A stretch of DNA of 64,000 bases. It comes from Cephalotus follicularis (lineage: Eukaryota; Streptophyta; Magnoliopsida; Oxalidales; Cephalotaceae). Below, piece after piece: positions 33,184 through 44,150 of this stretch. Made by a program: the position numbers and the translations under genes. The stretch's first letter is position 1. The number at the start of each line of letters is the position of its first letter. The notes under the pieces were generated by a model that made no database searches, was not told where the DNA came from, and saw nothing but the letters and a program-made list of their open reading frames with translations. The stretch lies in NCBI GenBank assembly GCA_001972305.1, contig BDDD01000361.1, positions 403,140-467,139 of the forward strand, written 5' to 3'.

Positions 33184-33849
33184 TTTGCCTTTGATGAATT
33201 GCTTGTAGAGTTTAAAAAGAAATGTTCTCAATGTTCATCACTTAAGAAAAACATGGCTAGCATAGAAAAAGAAAAAGAGTTACTAGTCATTGAGAATGAA
33301 CATTTGAAAAATGATATAGGTATTTTAGAACATGAACTAGCTAAAAAGGATAATGACATAGCTAAACCTACTTCATCTAATGACATTGCCTTAGAAAAAG
33401 AAGTAGAGTCACTAAAAGAGAAGAATGTGAATTTAGAAAAATCATTTAGTAAATTCACATTAGGTAGCAAGAAATTAGAGGAGATGCTAGGTAGTCAAAG
33501 ATCATACCTAGATAAAACCGGTATAGGCTATGCTCCTCTAGAGGTTAAGACTAAGTTGAAAAATGCTAATACTAGACCTCATTGTACTTATTGCAATAAG
33601 ATAGGACATGTTAGAAATAAATGTTTTAAATGGATTTCACACTCTCATTCACACACTAGACCATCACCTAATCATAATCCAATTACATTTAGACAAGTTT
33701 GGGTTCCCAAGGGAACCATTAGTCAAAAATGTAACATCAAAGGACCCAATAAACAATGGGTACCAAGATCAAAATATTTTGATGTTTTTGTAGGTGGAAC
33801 AATGCTTGCGGGTAAACCACAAAGAGGAAAAACCAGGGTACATGGATAG
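33184..33849 (+). pseudogene. gag-pol linker: coiled coil and second zinc knuckle
   Basis: Same frame as gag. A heptad-rich Lys/Glu segment (33230-33500) is followed by CTYCNKIGHVRNKC (33586-33627) and FRQVWVPKGT. In SIRE elements this block precedes the protease. The frame is lost near 33830, where the sequence ...QRGKTRVHG stops. The protease continues in the +1 frame. Confidence 0.75.
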
Positions 33850-34795
33850 CAGGTGCTCGAAGCACATGACCGGTGACAAAAGCCTCTTCATTGATCTTAA
33901 GGAAGTTAATGGAGGAAAGGTCACCTTTGGGGATAACAACAAGGCCAAAATTGTTGCCATTGGTTCAATAGGTAACAAATTCACTACTTTAATTGAAAAC
34001 GTCTCATATGTTGTAGGCCTTAAGCATAATTTGCTTAGTGTTAGCCAATTGTGTGATAAAGGATATAAAATCAATTTTGAATCCTCTTGTTGTCACATAA
34101 TTGACATTAGCACCAATGATGTGAAGTTTGTTGGTCATAGGCAAGGCAATGTGTATGTAGTTTATCTAAAAGAAATGTTTTCAAAAGATGTTTGTTTTAA
34201 TGCAAATACAAATGACAAATGGCTTTGGCATAGAAGGTTAGGCCATGCAAGCATGGATGTTCTTGCCAAACTTTCAAGAAAAGATTTAGTAATTGGTTTG
34301 CCAAAAATGAAATTTGAAAATGATAAATTGTGTGATGCTTGTGCACAAGGCAAGCAAACAAGAACATCTTTTAAAGCTAAAAATGTTGTTTCTACTACTA
34401 GAATTTTGCAACTATTACACATTGATTTGTTTGGACCAACTAGAACTTTAAGTCTTGGTGGTAAACAATATGGCTTAGTTATTGTTGATGACTATTCTAG
34501 ATTTACTTGGGTTATTTTCTTAGCTTTAAAGAGTGATGCCTTAGATTCCTTTGTTAAATTTGGTAGACGAATTCAAAATGAAAAGAGTCTATCTATTGTT
34601 AGCATACGTAGTGATCACGGCAAAGAGTTTAAAAATCTTGGTTTTGAAAACTTTTGTGATGAACTAGGTATTCACCATAACTTCTCGGCTCCTAGAATTC
34701 CTCAACAAAATGGTGTTGTTGAAAGGAGGAATAGAACCCTAGAAGAAATAGGGAGAACCATGTTGTGTGAAAATAATTTGCCAAAATATCTTTGA
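33794..34795 (+). pseudogene. Protease and integrase (N-terminal part) of the inner element
   Basis: The protease site reads YMDSRCSKHMTGDKS, where relatives have DSG, so the third catalytic-motif residue is Arg. The zinc-binding region of integrase follows (WLWHRRLGHASMDVLAKLS, LCDACAQGKQTRTSF), then the core with HIDLFGPTRTLS, RSDHGKEFKNLGFENFCDE and PQQNGVVERRNRTLEE (the D-D-E set is present). It ends at a TGA after LPKYL (34793-34795) where relatives have Trp, so TGG to TGA. Integrase would insert the DNA copy into the genome. Confidence 0.85.
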
Positions 34796-36415
34796 GCGGA
34801 AGCCGTGAACACCGCATGTTACATAATAAATAGAGTCATGATTAGATCTATTTTAAAGAAAACCCCATATGAACTTTTCAATGATAGAAAACCAAGTGTT
34901 AGTCACTTGAGACCTTTTGGTTGCAATGTTTTCATTTTGAACAATGGGAAAGAAAATCTTGGAAAATTTGATGCCAAAAGTGATGAAGGAATATTTCTAG
35001 GCTACTCTTTAAATTCTAAGGAATATATGGTGTTTAATAAGAGAACTTTGATTATTGAAGAGTCTATTCATGTTTTATTTGAAGAGTCTAATAAAGCTCC
35101 GAGAAAGGGAGATGTTGTTGATGATGTAGGTATATTGGAGCAAATGGAAAGCTTGGACATCAACAAAGAAGATGGTGAAGTTGACAAAGTTGAAGAAGAA
35201 GAAGGACATGAAGAAGAGATTCAACAAATTCAAGTCACCAAGGAGCCAATAGCTAGAAGAGAAAGAGAGTACGTAAAAGACAACGAGGTAATCGGTAATC
35301 CTACCGAGGGGGTAAGAACTCGTTCCGCTCTTAGGGAGTATTGTGATAATGTAGCTTTTATTTCCAATATCGAACCCAAAAATATTTTTGATGCTTTAAA
35401 TGATGATTGTTGGATTGTGGCTATGCAAGACGAACTAAACCAATTTGACAAAAGTAATGTTTGGGCATTAGTTCCTAGGCCTAAAAATCAATCCATCATC
35501 GGAACTAAATGGATTTTTAGAAATAAAATGGATGAAAATGGGTTGGTTATTAGAAATAAAGCTAGATTAGTTGCACAAGGTTATAGTCAAGAAGAAGGCA
35601 TTGAATATGATGAAACCTTTGCTCCCGTAGCTAGACTAGAAGCTATTAGATTGTTAATGACCTTTGCTTGTTTTAAAGGTTTTAAATTGCATCAAATGGA
35701 TGTCAAAAGTGCTTTTTTAAATGGCATTATAAATGAGGAAGTTTTTGTTAAACAACCTTCGGGATTTGAAAATGTGCATTTTCCCGATCATGTGTTTAAA
35801 TTGTCTAAAGCACTTTATGGCTTAAAGCAAGCACCAAGAGCTTGGTATGAAAGGGTTTCAAAATTTCTCTTGGAAAATGACTTTAAAAGAGATTTAGTTG
35901 ATAAAACACTTTTTGTTAAAACTAAACTTGATGATATTCTTATTGTACAAATATATGCAGATGACATTATATTTGGTTCCACTAACGATTCTCTTTGCGT
36001 TGAGTTTGCTAATACTATGCAAGGTGAATTCGAGATGAGCATGATCGGAGAACTCAAATATTTCCATGGATTTCAAATCCAACAAGGAAATGAAGGCACT
36101 TTCATCAACCAATCCAAATACACTAAGGACCTACTCAAAATATTTGGAATGGAACACTCAAAGCCTTGCAAGACTCCAATGAGCATTACAACCAAACTTG
36201 ACAAGGATGAAAATGGTAAAGAGGTAGATCAAAAATTATATAGAAGCATGATAAGATCACTCCTTTACCTTGCCGCTAGTAGACCGGACATAATGTTTAG
36301 TGTATGTCTATGTGCTAGGTATCAATCATCACCTAAAGAATCTCACTTAACTGCGGTTAAGCGAATCTTTAGATATCTTGCATACCCCCTTATTAGGATT
36401 ATTTTATTCGCATGA
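34796..36415 (+). pseudogene. Integrase C-terminus, reverse transcriptase and RNase H start (inner element)
   Basis: Same frame as the preceding block after the TGA. Integrase C-terminal motifs: [96 protein letters not shown] and the catalytic YADDIIFGSTND (35955 on; YADD in place of the commoner YVDD). It ends in a frameshift after IFRYLAYP (~36385, two bases missing relative to the next block). RT copies the RNA into DNA. Confidence 0.88.
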
Positions 36416-36896
36416 TTCATTGTTCAATTTGCATGCTTATTCCGATGCCGACTATGGTGGTTTCAAGCTTGATAGAAAGAGCACTAGTGGCATTTGCCAA
36501 CTTCTAGGAAATTCTTTAGTATCTTGGTTTTCCAAGAAACAAAATAGTGTAGCTCTATCTACCACCGAAGCCGAATATGTAGCGGCGGGAAGTTGTTGTG
36601 CACAAGTCTTGTGACTAAGGCAACAACTTTGTGACTTCGGCATTAGCATCAGCAATGTATGCATAAAATGTGATAATACTAGTGCTATCAACTTGAGTAG
36701 AAATCTTGTTCAACACTCTAAGTCTAAGCATATTGAAATTAGACATCATTTTCTTAGAGACCATGTTGAAAAGGGTGATATTTTCCTTGAATATATTGAC
36801 ACTTTGAACCAAGTTGCAGATATATTCACGAAGCCGCTGGACAATGAAAGATTCTGCACATTGCGAAGGGAGCTAGGTATGCAAAATCCCTCCTAA
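36378..36896 (+). pseudogene. RNase H of the inner element
   Basis: LHAYSDADYGGFKLDRKSTS, ISWFSKKQNSVALSTTEAEY, then a TGA (36612-36614) where relatives have Trp. It continues with HSKSKHIEIRHHFLRDHVEK and VADIFTKPLDNERFCTLRRE, stop at 36894-36896. RNase H removes the RNA strand during reverse transcription. Confidence 0.88.
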
Positions 36897-37283
36897 CTCA
36901 ATATATGTGAAATTGTGATGCTTTATTAATTTTTGATTGAATTGGCTTGAAAAATGTTTTTCAAAATTCATCATGCATTAAACATTGAGTTTTTAACTCA
37001 ATGACATAAATTAGCTCATGTACCTAGGTTGCTATTAGTCCATAATAGTTAACCAAAGGTTTGTACATCAAATTGGATAGGCATTTTCTGCATTTCCATA
37101 TTCTGCAGAAGACAGCCGACTGGACAATTTGTCCAGTCGACTGCCTGCCATCCAGTCAACTGGCATTAATGGCCCAGTCGACTAGAATTGCGGGAATCAG
37201 GGTTTTAATACCCGAATTCCTCCTGCCTCTCTCACTTCTCTCAAATTAAAAACGCCCAAAACCCTAAACTCTCTCAATTCTAC
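36897..37283 (+). promoter_or_regulatory. pol/env spacer with LTR-type motif array (inner element)
   Basis: 37113-37186 contains four CAGTCGACTG-like motifs (agccgactgg, ccagtcgactgcc, ccagtcaactgg, cccagtcgacta), the motif that fills the LTR of this same element. It may act in expression of the downstream env-like ORF. That is inference only. Confidence 0.5.
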
Positions 37284-38426
37284 ATGCATTCATCTCAAAT
37301 GGCACCAAAAAGACAAAAGAGCATGGCTTCTAGGCAACCAAGGGCTTCACAAGTGGAATTGGACTACGACAACACCCTCTTTCTCTCCAAAGAGAAAGAG
37401 ATTAGGTATAACTCAGTTTTTAGCTTTGTCAAGTTACATTTTGAGAAATGGTTAACTAGAGATGTTCTTATTAGTAATCTAGCTATTGTCATGACTTGGT
37501 TAGAAACAATGGGTTGGTTTGACTATCTTTGCTCATCACATGTCATTTACCCTAGGTTAGTCCAGTTATTTTATGCTAACCTAGAGTCTTCCGCTACTTG
37601 CATTGCTAATTCCTTTGTTTTAGGCAATCCTATATCAATAACCCCTGATTTGATAGCCGAAACCCTAGGAATTCCTAATGCCGGCATCACTCATTTTAAT
37701 GATGTAGAAAAACGAGAAGCCTTAGGGATTTGTTTAGAGCGTCCGGATTTTAATCCGATCATGACCGTGACTAGTAGTCACCTCCCTATTGCCACTAGGA
37801 TCATTCTATTGCTTGTCACAAACACTTTCCTACCTAGAGAAGGCTCGCACACTCTCCCTTCAGAGCGAGACCTTAAATTCGTTGCTTGTGTCAAGAATGG
37901 AACTCTAATAAACCTTCCTTACCTTATAGTCAATCACTTGTTATCTAGACCCAATCATACTCCTTATCCTATGCTTTTGAGTCAGATTTTTGAATCTCTA
38001 AACCTAAACATTCCTGATGATGAGCAGAGTGTCAAACCATCTCATAAGCAGTGGGTTAATAAGGCTAGGCTTAGACTTTGTAATATTCGATTTGAGGATG
38101 GAGTGTAGGTTAAGTTACAAGGTGAGGGTAGAGAGCAAATAAGAGAGCAAGCTAATGTTAGAGCTGGAGATGATGAGGATGACGATGAGGACGATGCTCA
38201 GCAATTTGAGGTGCGACCAAGTGTTGGCATGAGCAGCAGCAGCAGTAGGCCTACCCTGGAGTCACTTCAGGCTAGGATGGATCTTGCTCAAGCCGATATT
38301 GAGTACCTCAAAGGGAGAATGGACCAGTTTTGTGAGGGGCAAACCACTATCATTCAGGGACAAGCCAATATCATTCAGATGTTTCAAAATGCTTTCCCTC
38401 AACACCCTCCTCCCGATTCCTCTTAA
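37284..38426 (+). pseudogene. Env-like ORF of the inner SIRE-like element
   Basis: Start MHSSQMAPKRQKSM (or the Met at 37299). One frame runs to 38426 with a single TAG at 38106-38108 (GV-stop-VKLQGEG), compatible with CAG to TAG, so about 380 residues. The central domain (ERRYNSVFSF-type start, FYANLESSATCIANSFVLGN, LIAETLGIPNAGI) matches the 'putative plant transposon protein' region found after pol in SIRE-like elements. The C-terminal tail has acidic runs (DDEDDDEDD) and a coiled coil (LESLQARMDLAQADIEYLKG). No clear signal peptide or membrane anchor is visible, so 'env-like' is by position, not by evident membrane function. Confidence 0.78.
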
Positions 38427-38960
38427 GCTACATTAGTTGCACTCTCATGTTTTTCTTTGTATTGCTAAACTTTGAATTTGTATTTTTTTTTGATAAATTT
38501 TGTAAAAGACAATGTGTGGTAATGTACTTGATGTTTTAAGTATTTAATGATAATATGCTTTGATCTTTATTGTTTTGTGTTGAATGAATGTGGTACCTAT
38601 TATTGCTTTAATCTTATTGTTAAAATTGAATATGAATGCAATAGGTTGAGGGGGAGCTCTTCAATCCGTGCTTTGATTGAGGGGGAGCTTCCGTTTCTCT
38701 CTTTGTTATTTGACAAAAAGGGGGAGAAATATATTTTGCATTGTATATATGTCTTGCATTTAAGGGAAAGTACAAAAAGGGAGAAAAGTTTGATTGAAAT
38801 TGCATATTGTTAAGATGAGTTGTAATCTTGAATTGAGCAAGTGCGTTTTGGTATGTCATATGCTTTGGATAAGACAAAATTGATAAAATTGGACTTTGAA
38901 GTTAGAAATGGTTAAGTTTGTCAAGAATTCATGCAAAATAAGCATGTTTTGTCAATCATC
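38427..38960 (+). other. Sequence between env-like ORF and polypurine tract
   Basis: Has several extra purine tracts (gagggggagct at ~38646 and ~38680, aaaaagggggag at ~38715) before the functional-looking one at 38961. No coding family. Confidence 0.6.
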
Positions 38961-38974
38961 AAAAAGGGGGAGAT
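38961..38974 (+). other. Polypurine tract of the inner element
   Basis: aaaaagggggagat directly before the 3' LTR. Confidence 0.93.
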
Positions 38975-40245
38975 TGTTGGCCTTTGCCACCCCGTTAATT
39001 GCATTAACATATGTTATTTTGATGATTAACAAACATAGATTACTTGTATGCATAATTCTATGAGTTACAACTTCATATACTCACTTGATTTTATGTCCAA
39101 AGTTGTGCCAAGATCATTTCTACAGATACAGGGCAATCCAGCCGACTGGCAGGCAATCCAGTCGACTGCCCAAGGTTGAGTAGTCGACTGCCATAGGTTG
39201 TGTAGCCGACTGATTCTTCAACCAAGTCCAGAAATTGCAGGAACACATGATCCAGCCGACTGCCACAGGGGCCCAGTCGACTTCTAGGCCAAGACAGTCG
39301 ACTGCCACAGGGGTCCAGTCGACTGCCATGGGTGCACATTTCAGGCAATAGCTTCTGTATCATTTTAACACCTCATCTAGCCGACTGAAGCAGGGCACCA
39401 GTCGATTGCCAGGGGGTCCAGTCGACTGCCAGTGAATCCAGCCGACTGTCCACATATGTGCAAATTCAGGCAGTAGCTTCTGTAACTCCATTTCTAGCTC
39501 CACAGCTGACTGGAACAGAGCAACCAGTCGACTGCAATGTCCACCAGCCGACTGCCCAGAGGATGCAGCCGATTGTCCACCACCAACGGCTATATTCAAA
39601 TATACGCGCCATCAAATCCAGCTGACTACCGTATAAATCCAGCCGACTGGATTACTACTGAACTTCAAAAATAGATCCGTTGGAGCACAAGTATAAATGC
39701 CAAAGTGGAGCATTCTTGGGGATATCTCTTGCAATCAAAGTGAACATCCATACTAGTCATCTCAAGCACAATTCCAAGCTTTCAAAACGTCAAAAGAGAT
39801 CATATCAAAGCTATCCCATACATTACAAAGCTCTATTGTTACATTTCCTATACACTAGAATCTTTGTTCAAATTGAGCGAAATTGTAAACAAATTCATTA
39901 CGAATTTGTAACCTTTAAACATTTACTTTCACACATACAAGAGAAGTTGTCTCTTGTTTTTCTCGGTTGGAGCAAATTTGTATTCGCTTGGTTAGAGCGA
40001 AGGTTGTTGAAGCTCGGTTGGAGTTTCAAGCCCTGATTGAGGCATACTTAGTGAAATACTCAAGGGGAGGCCTTGGGGAGTGGACGTAGGCGGTTTGCCG
40101 AACCACTATACATCCGTTTGCAATTCTCTCAACCCTACACTCTTTACATTTCCGTAATTGTGTGTTTGAGTTATTTGAATTGATTGTGGTATTTTTGCTA
40201 GTTAATTTTTATAAGTCTATTCACCCCCCCTCTAGACTTCCAACA
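38975..40245 (+). repeat. 3' LTR of the inner SIRE-like element
   Basis: 1271 bp, colinear with 30737-32006. Motif-array differences are mostly C/T and G/A inside the CAGTCGACTG units. Confidence 0.95.
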
Positions 40246-41340
40246 AAGTTGTTGTTTCGTCCACATTATTTGTGCGCAACAACTTCCGGCGGCAATGTAC
40301 TCAGCTTTGGTAGTAGAAAGCGCTACCGAATTTTGTTTCTTGCTAAACCAAGAAATGAGCATATTGCCTAAGAATTGACAAGTGCCACTTGTACTTTTTC
40401 TATCTACTTTGTAGCCTCCGAAATCAGCATCCGAGTATGTGTGCAAGTCAAATGGCAAATTCCTAGGACACCATAGCCCTAATGAGGGTGTATAGGCTAG
40501 ATACCTAAAAATTCTTTTTACCGCATGCAAGTGGGATTCCTTAGGGCATGCTTGAAATCTAGCATATAAACACACACTAAACAAGATATCCGGCCTACTA
40601 GCCGTTAAATAAAGCAACGAACCTATCATGCTTCTATAAAGTTTTTGGTCTATAGGTTTACCTTGTTCGTCCTTATCTAGCTTAGTAGTTGTGCTCATCG
40701 GGGTCTTAATTTTCTTGGAGCTTTCCAATCCAAATCTTTTGAGTAGGTCTTTGACGTACTTGGATTGGTTGATGAAGATTCCTTCTTCTAGTTGTTTGAC
40801 TTGAAGTCCAAGGAAATAGTTTAGCTCTCCCATTATGCTCATCTCAAATTCGTCCTACATGATCTTAGCAAAATTCTTGCACAACTTTTCATTAGTAGTC
40901 CCAAAGATGATATCATCAACATAAATTTGAACAATCAAAATTTCTTCATTCAAAGTTTTTGTAAAGAGAGTTATATCAATTGTTCCTCTCTTAAATCTCT
41001 TTTCAAGTAAGTAACTACTTATTTTTTCATACCTAGCTCTAGGAGCTTGTTTTAACCCATATAAAGCTTTAGAAAGTTTATACACGTGTTTTGGCGAGTG
41101 AGGGTTTTCAAACCCGGGAGGTTGTTCCACATACACTTCCTCTTTTATTACACCATTTAGAAAAGCACTTTTTACATCCATTTGGTAAAGGGTGAAATCC
41201 TTAAATGATGCATATGCTAGTAACATACGTATGGATTCTAGTCTTGCTACGGGAGCAAATGATTCATCAAAGTCAATTCCCTCTTCTTGGGAATATCCCT
41301 TAGCAACTAACCTAACTTTATTTCTAATCATTATTCCTTA
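40246..41340 (-). pseudogene. Reverse transcriptase and RNase H (upstream part) of the outer SIRE-like element
   Basis: On the minus strand: [60 protein letters not shown], catalytic [12 protein letters not shown] (~40912). Then NYFLGLQVKQLEEGIFINQS and TYSDADFGGYKVDRKSTSG, ending ...MWTKQQL at the insertion point. A stop near 40855 and others break the frame. Confidence 0.87.
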
Positions 41341-41775
41341 ATAATCTACTTTATTTCGAAATACCTATTTAGTACCAATTATGTTTTGGTCATTAGGTCT
41401 AGGAACTAGATTCCATACTTTATTTCTTTCAAATTGGTTTAATTCCTCTTGCATGGCATTAATCCAATTTTCATCCTTTTCGGCTTCTTCTATATTTATA
41501 GGTTCTATTTGTGACAAAAATGCAAAATAATTATGATTAATATTAGACCTAGTAGATACTCATAATCTAGGATTACCTATTATTGATTCACGAGGGTGTC
41601 CTCTTACCACCTTCAAAGTCTTCTCGTGGAGAGCCTCTTGATAGCTTTCTTGAGAGGATTCTTCATTTTTGAACTCCTCCTTTTTGTTATCATCTATGTT
41701 TAACTCCTCAACCTTATTTTCTAAAAAATCTAAAGAATCAATATCAATAACTTCTTTTGGAAGTTTCGGATTAGT
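41341..41775 (-). pseudogene. Integrase-RT linker of the outer element
   Basis: Recognisable by QIEPINIEEAEKDENWINAM and FERNKVWNLVPRPNDQNIIG on the minus strand, with stops (for example near 41330 and 41565). Confidence 0.75.
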
Positions 41776-42580
41776 TTAATAAAAAACAGCATGCATTGAT
41801 TCTTTAACAAGTAATGTTCTTTTATTAAAACATCTATAAACTCTACTACTAGATGAATAACTAAGAAAGATACGTTCGTCGACTTTGGAGTCGAATTTAC
41901 CAAGATGCTCTTTTCCATTGTTGTGGTTGAAGCACTTGCATCCGAAGGTGTGAAAATAACCAATGTTAGGCTTTCTCCCCATCCATAATTCATATGGAGC
42001 CTTTTTTAGAATTGGCTTTATAGATATACGATTTAGAATATAGCATGAAGTATTTATAGTTTCCGCCCAAAAATATTTTGGTAAGTTATTTTCGTTTAAA
42101 AGGGTTCTACACATTTCTTGTAGAGTTCTATTTTTCCTTTCAATAACCCCATTTTGTTGAGGTGTTCTAGGAGTGGAGAACTCATGTGTGTAACCGTTTT
42201 CATTGCAAAAGCTTTTAAAAAGGTTATTTTCAAATTCCTTTCCATGATCACTCCTATTTTTTACAATAGAAGTTTCCTTCTCTTTTTGAACAATTTTACA
42301 AAAATTTGAAAAATCTTTAAAAGCTTCATTTTTGCGAGCAAGGAAAATAGTTCATGTATATCTAGAATAATCATCTACGATGACCATGGCATAAGATTTA
42401 CCACCTAGACTTCTAATACCTATTGGACCAAATAAATATATATACAAAAGTTGCAATGGACTAGTTGTGGAAACAATGTCTTTGCTTTTAAATGATGCTC
42501 TAGTTTGTTTCCCATATTGACACGCGTCACAAACTTTATCTTTTTCAAAGCTAATTTTGGGAAGACCTTTAACTAGTTAA
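41776..42580 (-). pseudogene. Integrase of the outer SIRE-like element
   Basis: DACQYGKQTRASFKSKD, then LLYIYLFGP where the catalytic HIDLFGP Asp is replaced by Tyr (~42442). Then VIVDDYSRYT, RSDHGKEFENNLFKSFCNEN, PQQNGVIERKNRTLQEMCRT and YFHTFGCKCFNHNNGKEHLG. Stops occur, for example at 42352 and 41776. Confidence 0.85.
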
Positions 42581-43128
42581 TGTTTTAGAAGCTTTGAAAT
42601 AGTTGACATACCTACATGACCTAATCTTCTATGCCATAACCAACTATCTTCATTTATAGACACTAGACATTTAACATTATTCAAGTCATCTATATCTACC
42701 ACATATACATTCCCATGTCTATATCCTACAAACTTAATTTGAATATTATTTATGTCTATCACTTTACAAGAGTCTTTTTCACATTCAACATTATTCAAGT
42801 CATCTATATCTACCACATATACATTCCCATGTCTATATCCTACAAACTTAATTTGATTATTATTTATTGCTATCACTTTACAAGAGTCCTTTTCAAAGGT
42901 GACTCTACAGTCTTTTTCACATAATTGACTTATACTCAACAGATTGTGTTTGATTCCATCAATAAATAGAACATTATGAATAGAGGTTTTATTGTTACCT
43001 ATGGATCCAAAGCCTTTGATCTTTCCTTTTGCATTGTCTCCAAAGGTTACATCTCCTCCTTCATTTGATTCAAATTTGACGAAGAGGCTTTTGTCGCCCG
43101 TCATATGCTTGGAGCACCCACTATCCAA
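42577..43128 (-). pseudogene. Protease and zinc-binding integrase start of the outer element, with internal duplication
   Basis: MDSGCSKHMTGDKSLFVKF (intact DSG), HNLLSISQLCEKDCRVTFEK, then a 38-codon segment (IKFVGYRHGNVYVVDIDDLN) present twice in tandem, then WLWHRRLGHVGMSTISKLLK. The duplication is in frame (114 bp, copies starting at 42674 and 42788). Confidence 0.88.
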
Positions 43129-43182
43129 TTACCATTGCGTCTTCTTGGATAATGCCTTCAAGCACACTTGCAACATTAAATT

Positions 43183-44150
43183 TCAAATTTTTGTTTGAGG
43201 TACGCAACAAATTTTGGGTCCTTTGGGGTTAGTCACAATGGTTCCTTTAGGAACCCAACCTTTCTTTATTCTAGTGAAATTTGAATCATTCAAAATATCT
43301 TCTTTATAAAAACATGAAGTAGAGATATGACCATTCTTACCATAATTATTACAAGATACAATCATTATTCCTTTATACAAAATGTTTATTTTATAAAAAC
43401 AAGATGATGGAGTATGACCATATTTACCACAATGGTTACATGAAATATTTATCTTTTTCTTGAATATAGCATTTTTCTTCTGATAGCATAATGAAGATAC
43501 ATGTCTACGTTTGTCACAAAAATTACAAGAGTCATTCATATTTTTCTTAAACATGACATTCTTTTTATGAAAGCAAGAAAAAGATGCATGTCCATTCTTA
43601 CCACAATAGTCACAAGAAATCTTTACAATTTTCTTCTTAATATAAACTTTTTCAGCCTTCTCTTTTTCTATCCTTTCTTTCCGTTCAAAGATGTTTTGAT
43701 AAAGCTTAACATTGTTCATCTCTTCATATCCTAGTCCGGCCTTATCAAATACACACATTTGCATACCAAGAAGATTTTCAAGCTTTTCATTACTATTAGA
43801 AAACGTTGAAAAAGTCTTCTTTAAAGCGTCTATCTCTTCCTTAAGATTTCCATTTTCCTTTTCTAGAAAAACTACTTCATTTTCTAAAAGGTCTACTTCA
43901 ATTTCATTTGAGTTATCTTTCTTAGCTAAATTAATTGATTTCAGTTCCTCATTTTCATTAATTAAAGTCTTGACCTTTTTCTTTAAAGAAGCAATTATAG
44001 AACTATATTTTTCTACAACTAAGACAAGTTCATCGTAAGTTATCTCATCAATTTCTTCCTCTTCTTCTTCCTCCAAAGCCATCAAAGCTAATTGAGCCAC
44101 TTCTTCACTTGAGTCTTCATCCGAACTAGCCTCATCGCTATCATCCCATG
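43183..44150 (-). pseudogene. C-terminal gag of the outer SIRE-like element with four zinc-knuckle units
   Basis: A long coiled coil (43700-44050: LINENEELKSINLAKKDN, NLKEEIDALKKTFSTF) is followed by four repeats of a ~34-residue unit: CDYCGKNGHASFSC, CNFCDKRRHVSSLC, CNHCGKYGHTPSSC, CNNYGKNGHISTSC. Units 2 and 4 have lost one key residue each (Gly of GH; second Cys). It then ends with KKGWVPKGTIVTNPKGPK. The inner element has a single knuckle here, so the array is an expansion. The upstream end breaks at ~44150, where Tekay-like LTR sequence begins. Confidence 0.85.

Larger units (their letters stand above)
30737..40245 (+). mobile_element. SIRE-like Ty1/copia element (inner copy), complete with LTRs
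   Basis: LTRs 30737-32006 and 38975-40245 (TGTTGGCCTTTGCC...CTTCCAACA), flanked by aagtt on both sides (30732-30736, 40246-40250). The tRNA-Met-type primer site is at 32008-32019 and the polypurine tract at 38961-38974. Between them: gag, protease, integrase, RT, RNase H, env-like ORF. LTR identity is about 97% by my eye count (~39 differences in 1270), so the insertion is fairly young, yet the coding part has four nonsense changes and at least two frameshifts. The name SIRE/Maximus rests on the layout and env-like ORF. Confidence 0.93.
27244..44150 (-). mobile_element. SIRE-like Ty1/copia element (outer copy), interrupted
   Basis: Minus-strand order: gag C-terminal part (44150-43183), protease/linker (43128-42577), integrase (42580-41776), RT and RNase H (41331-40246). 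Then the inserted element (30737-40245), the rest of RNase H (30736-30465), spacer with short repeats, env-like ORF (30017-28768), polypurine tract (28177-28191) and a truncated 3' LTR (28176-27244). The 5' LTR and gag N-terminus are lost where Tekay-like sequence starts (~44150). Multiple stops and frameshifts. PR-INT-RT-RH order plus an env-like ORF after pol identify the SIRE (Maximus) lineage. Confidence 0.85.

Noticed and set aside
37284..38426. Host gene encoding a nuclear acidic protein
   Set aside because: Position between pol and the polypurine tract of an LTR element with matching duplications makes it the element's env-like ORF.
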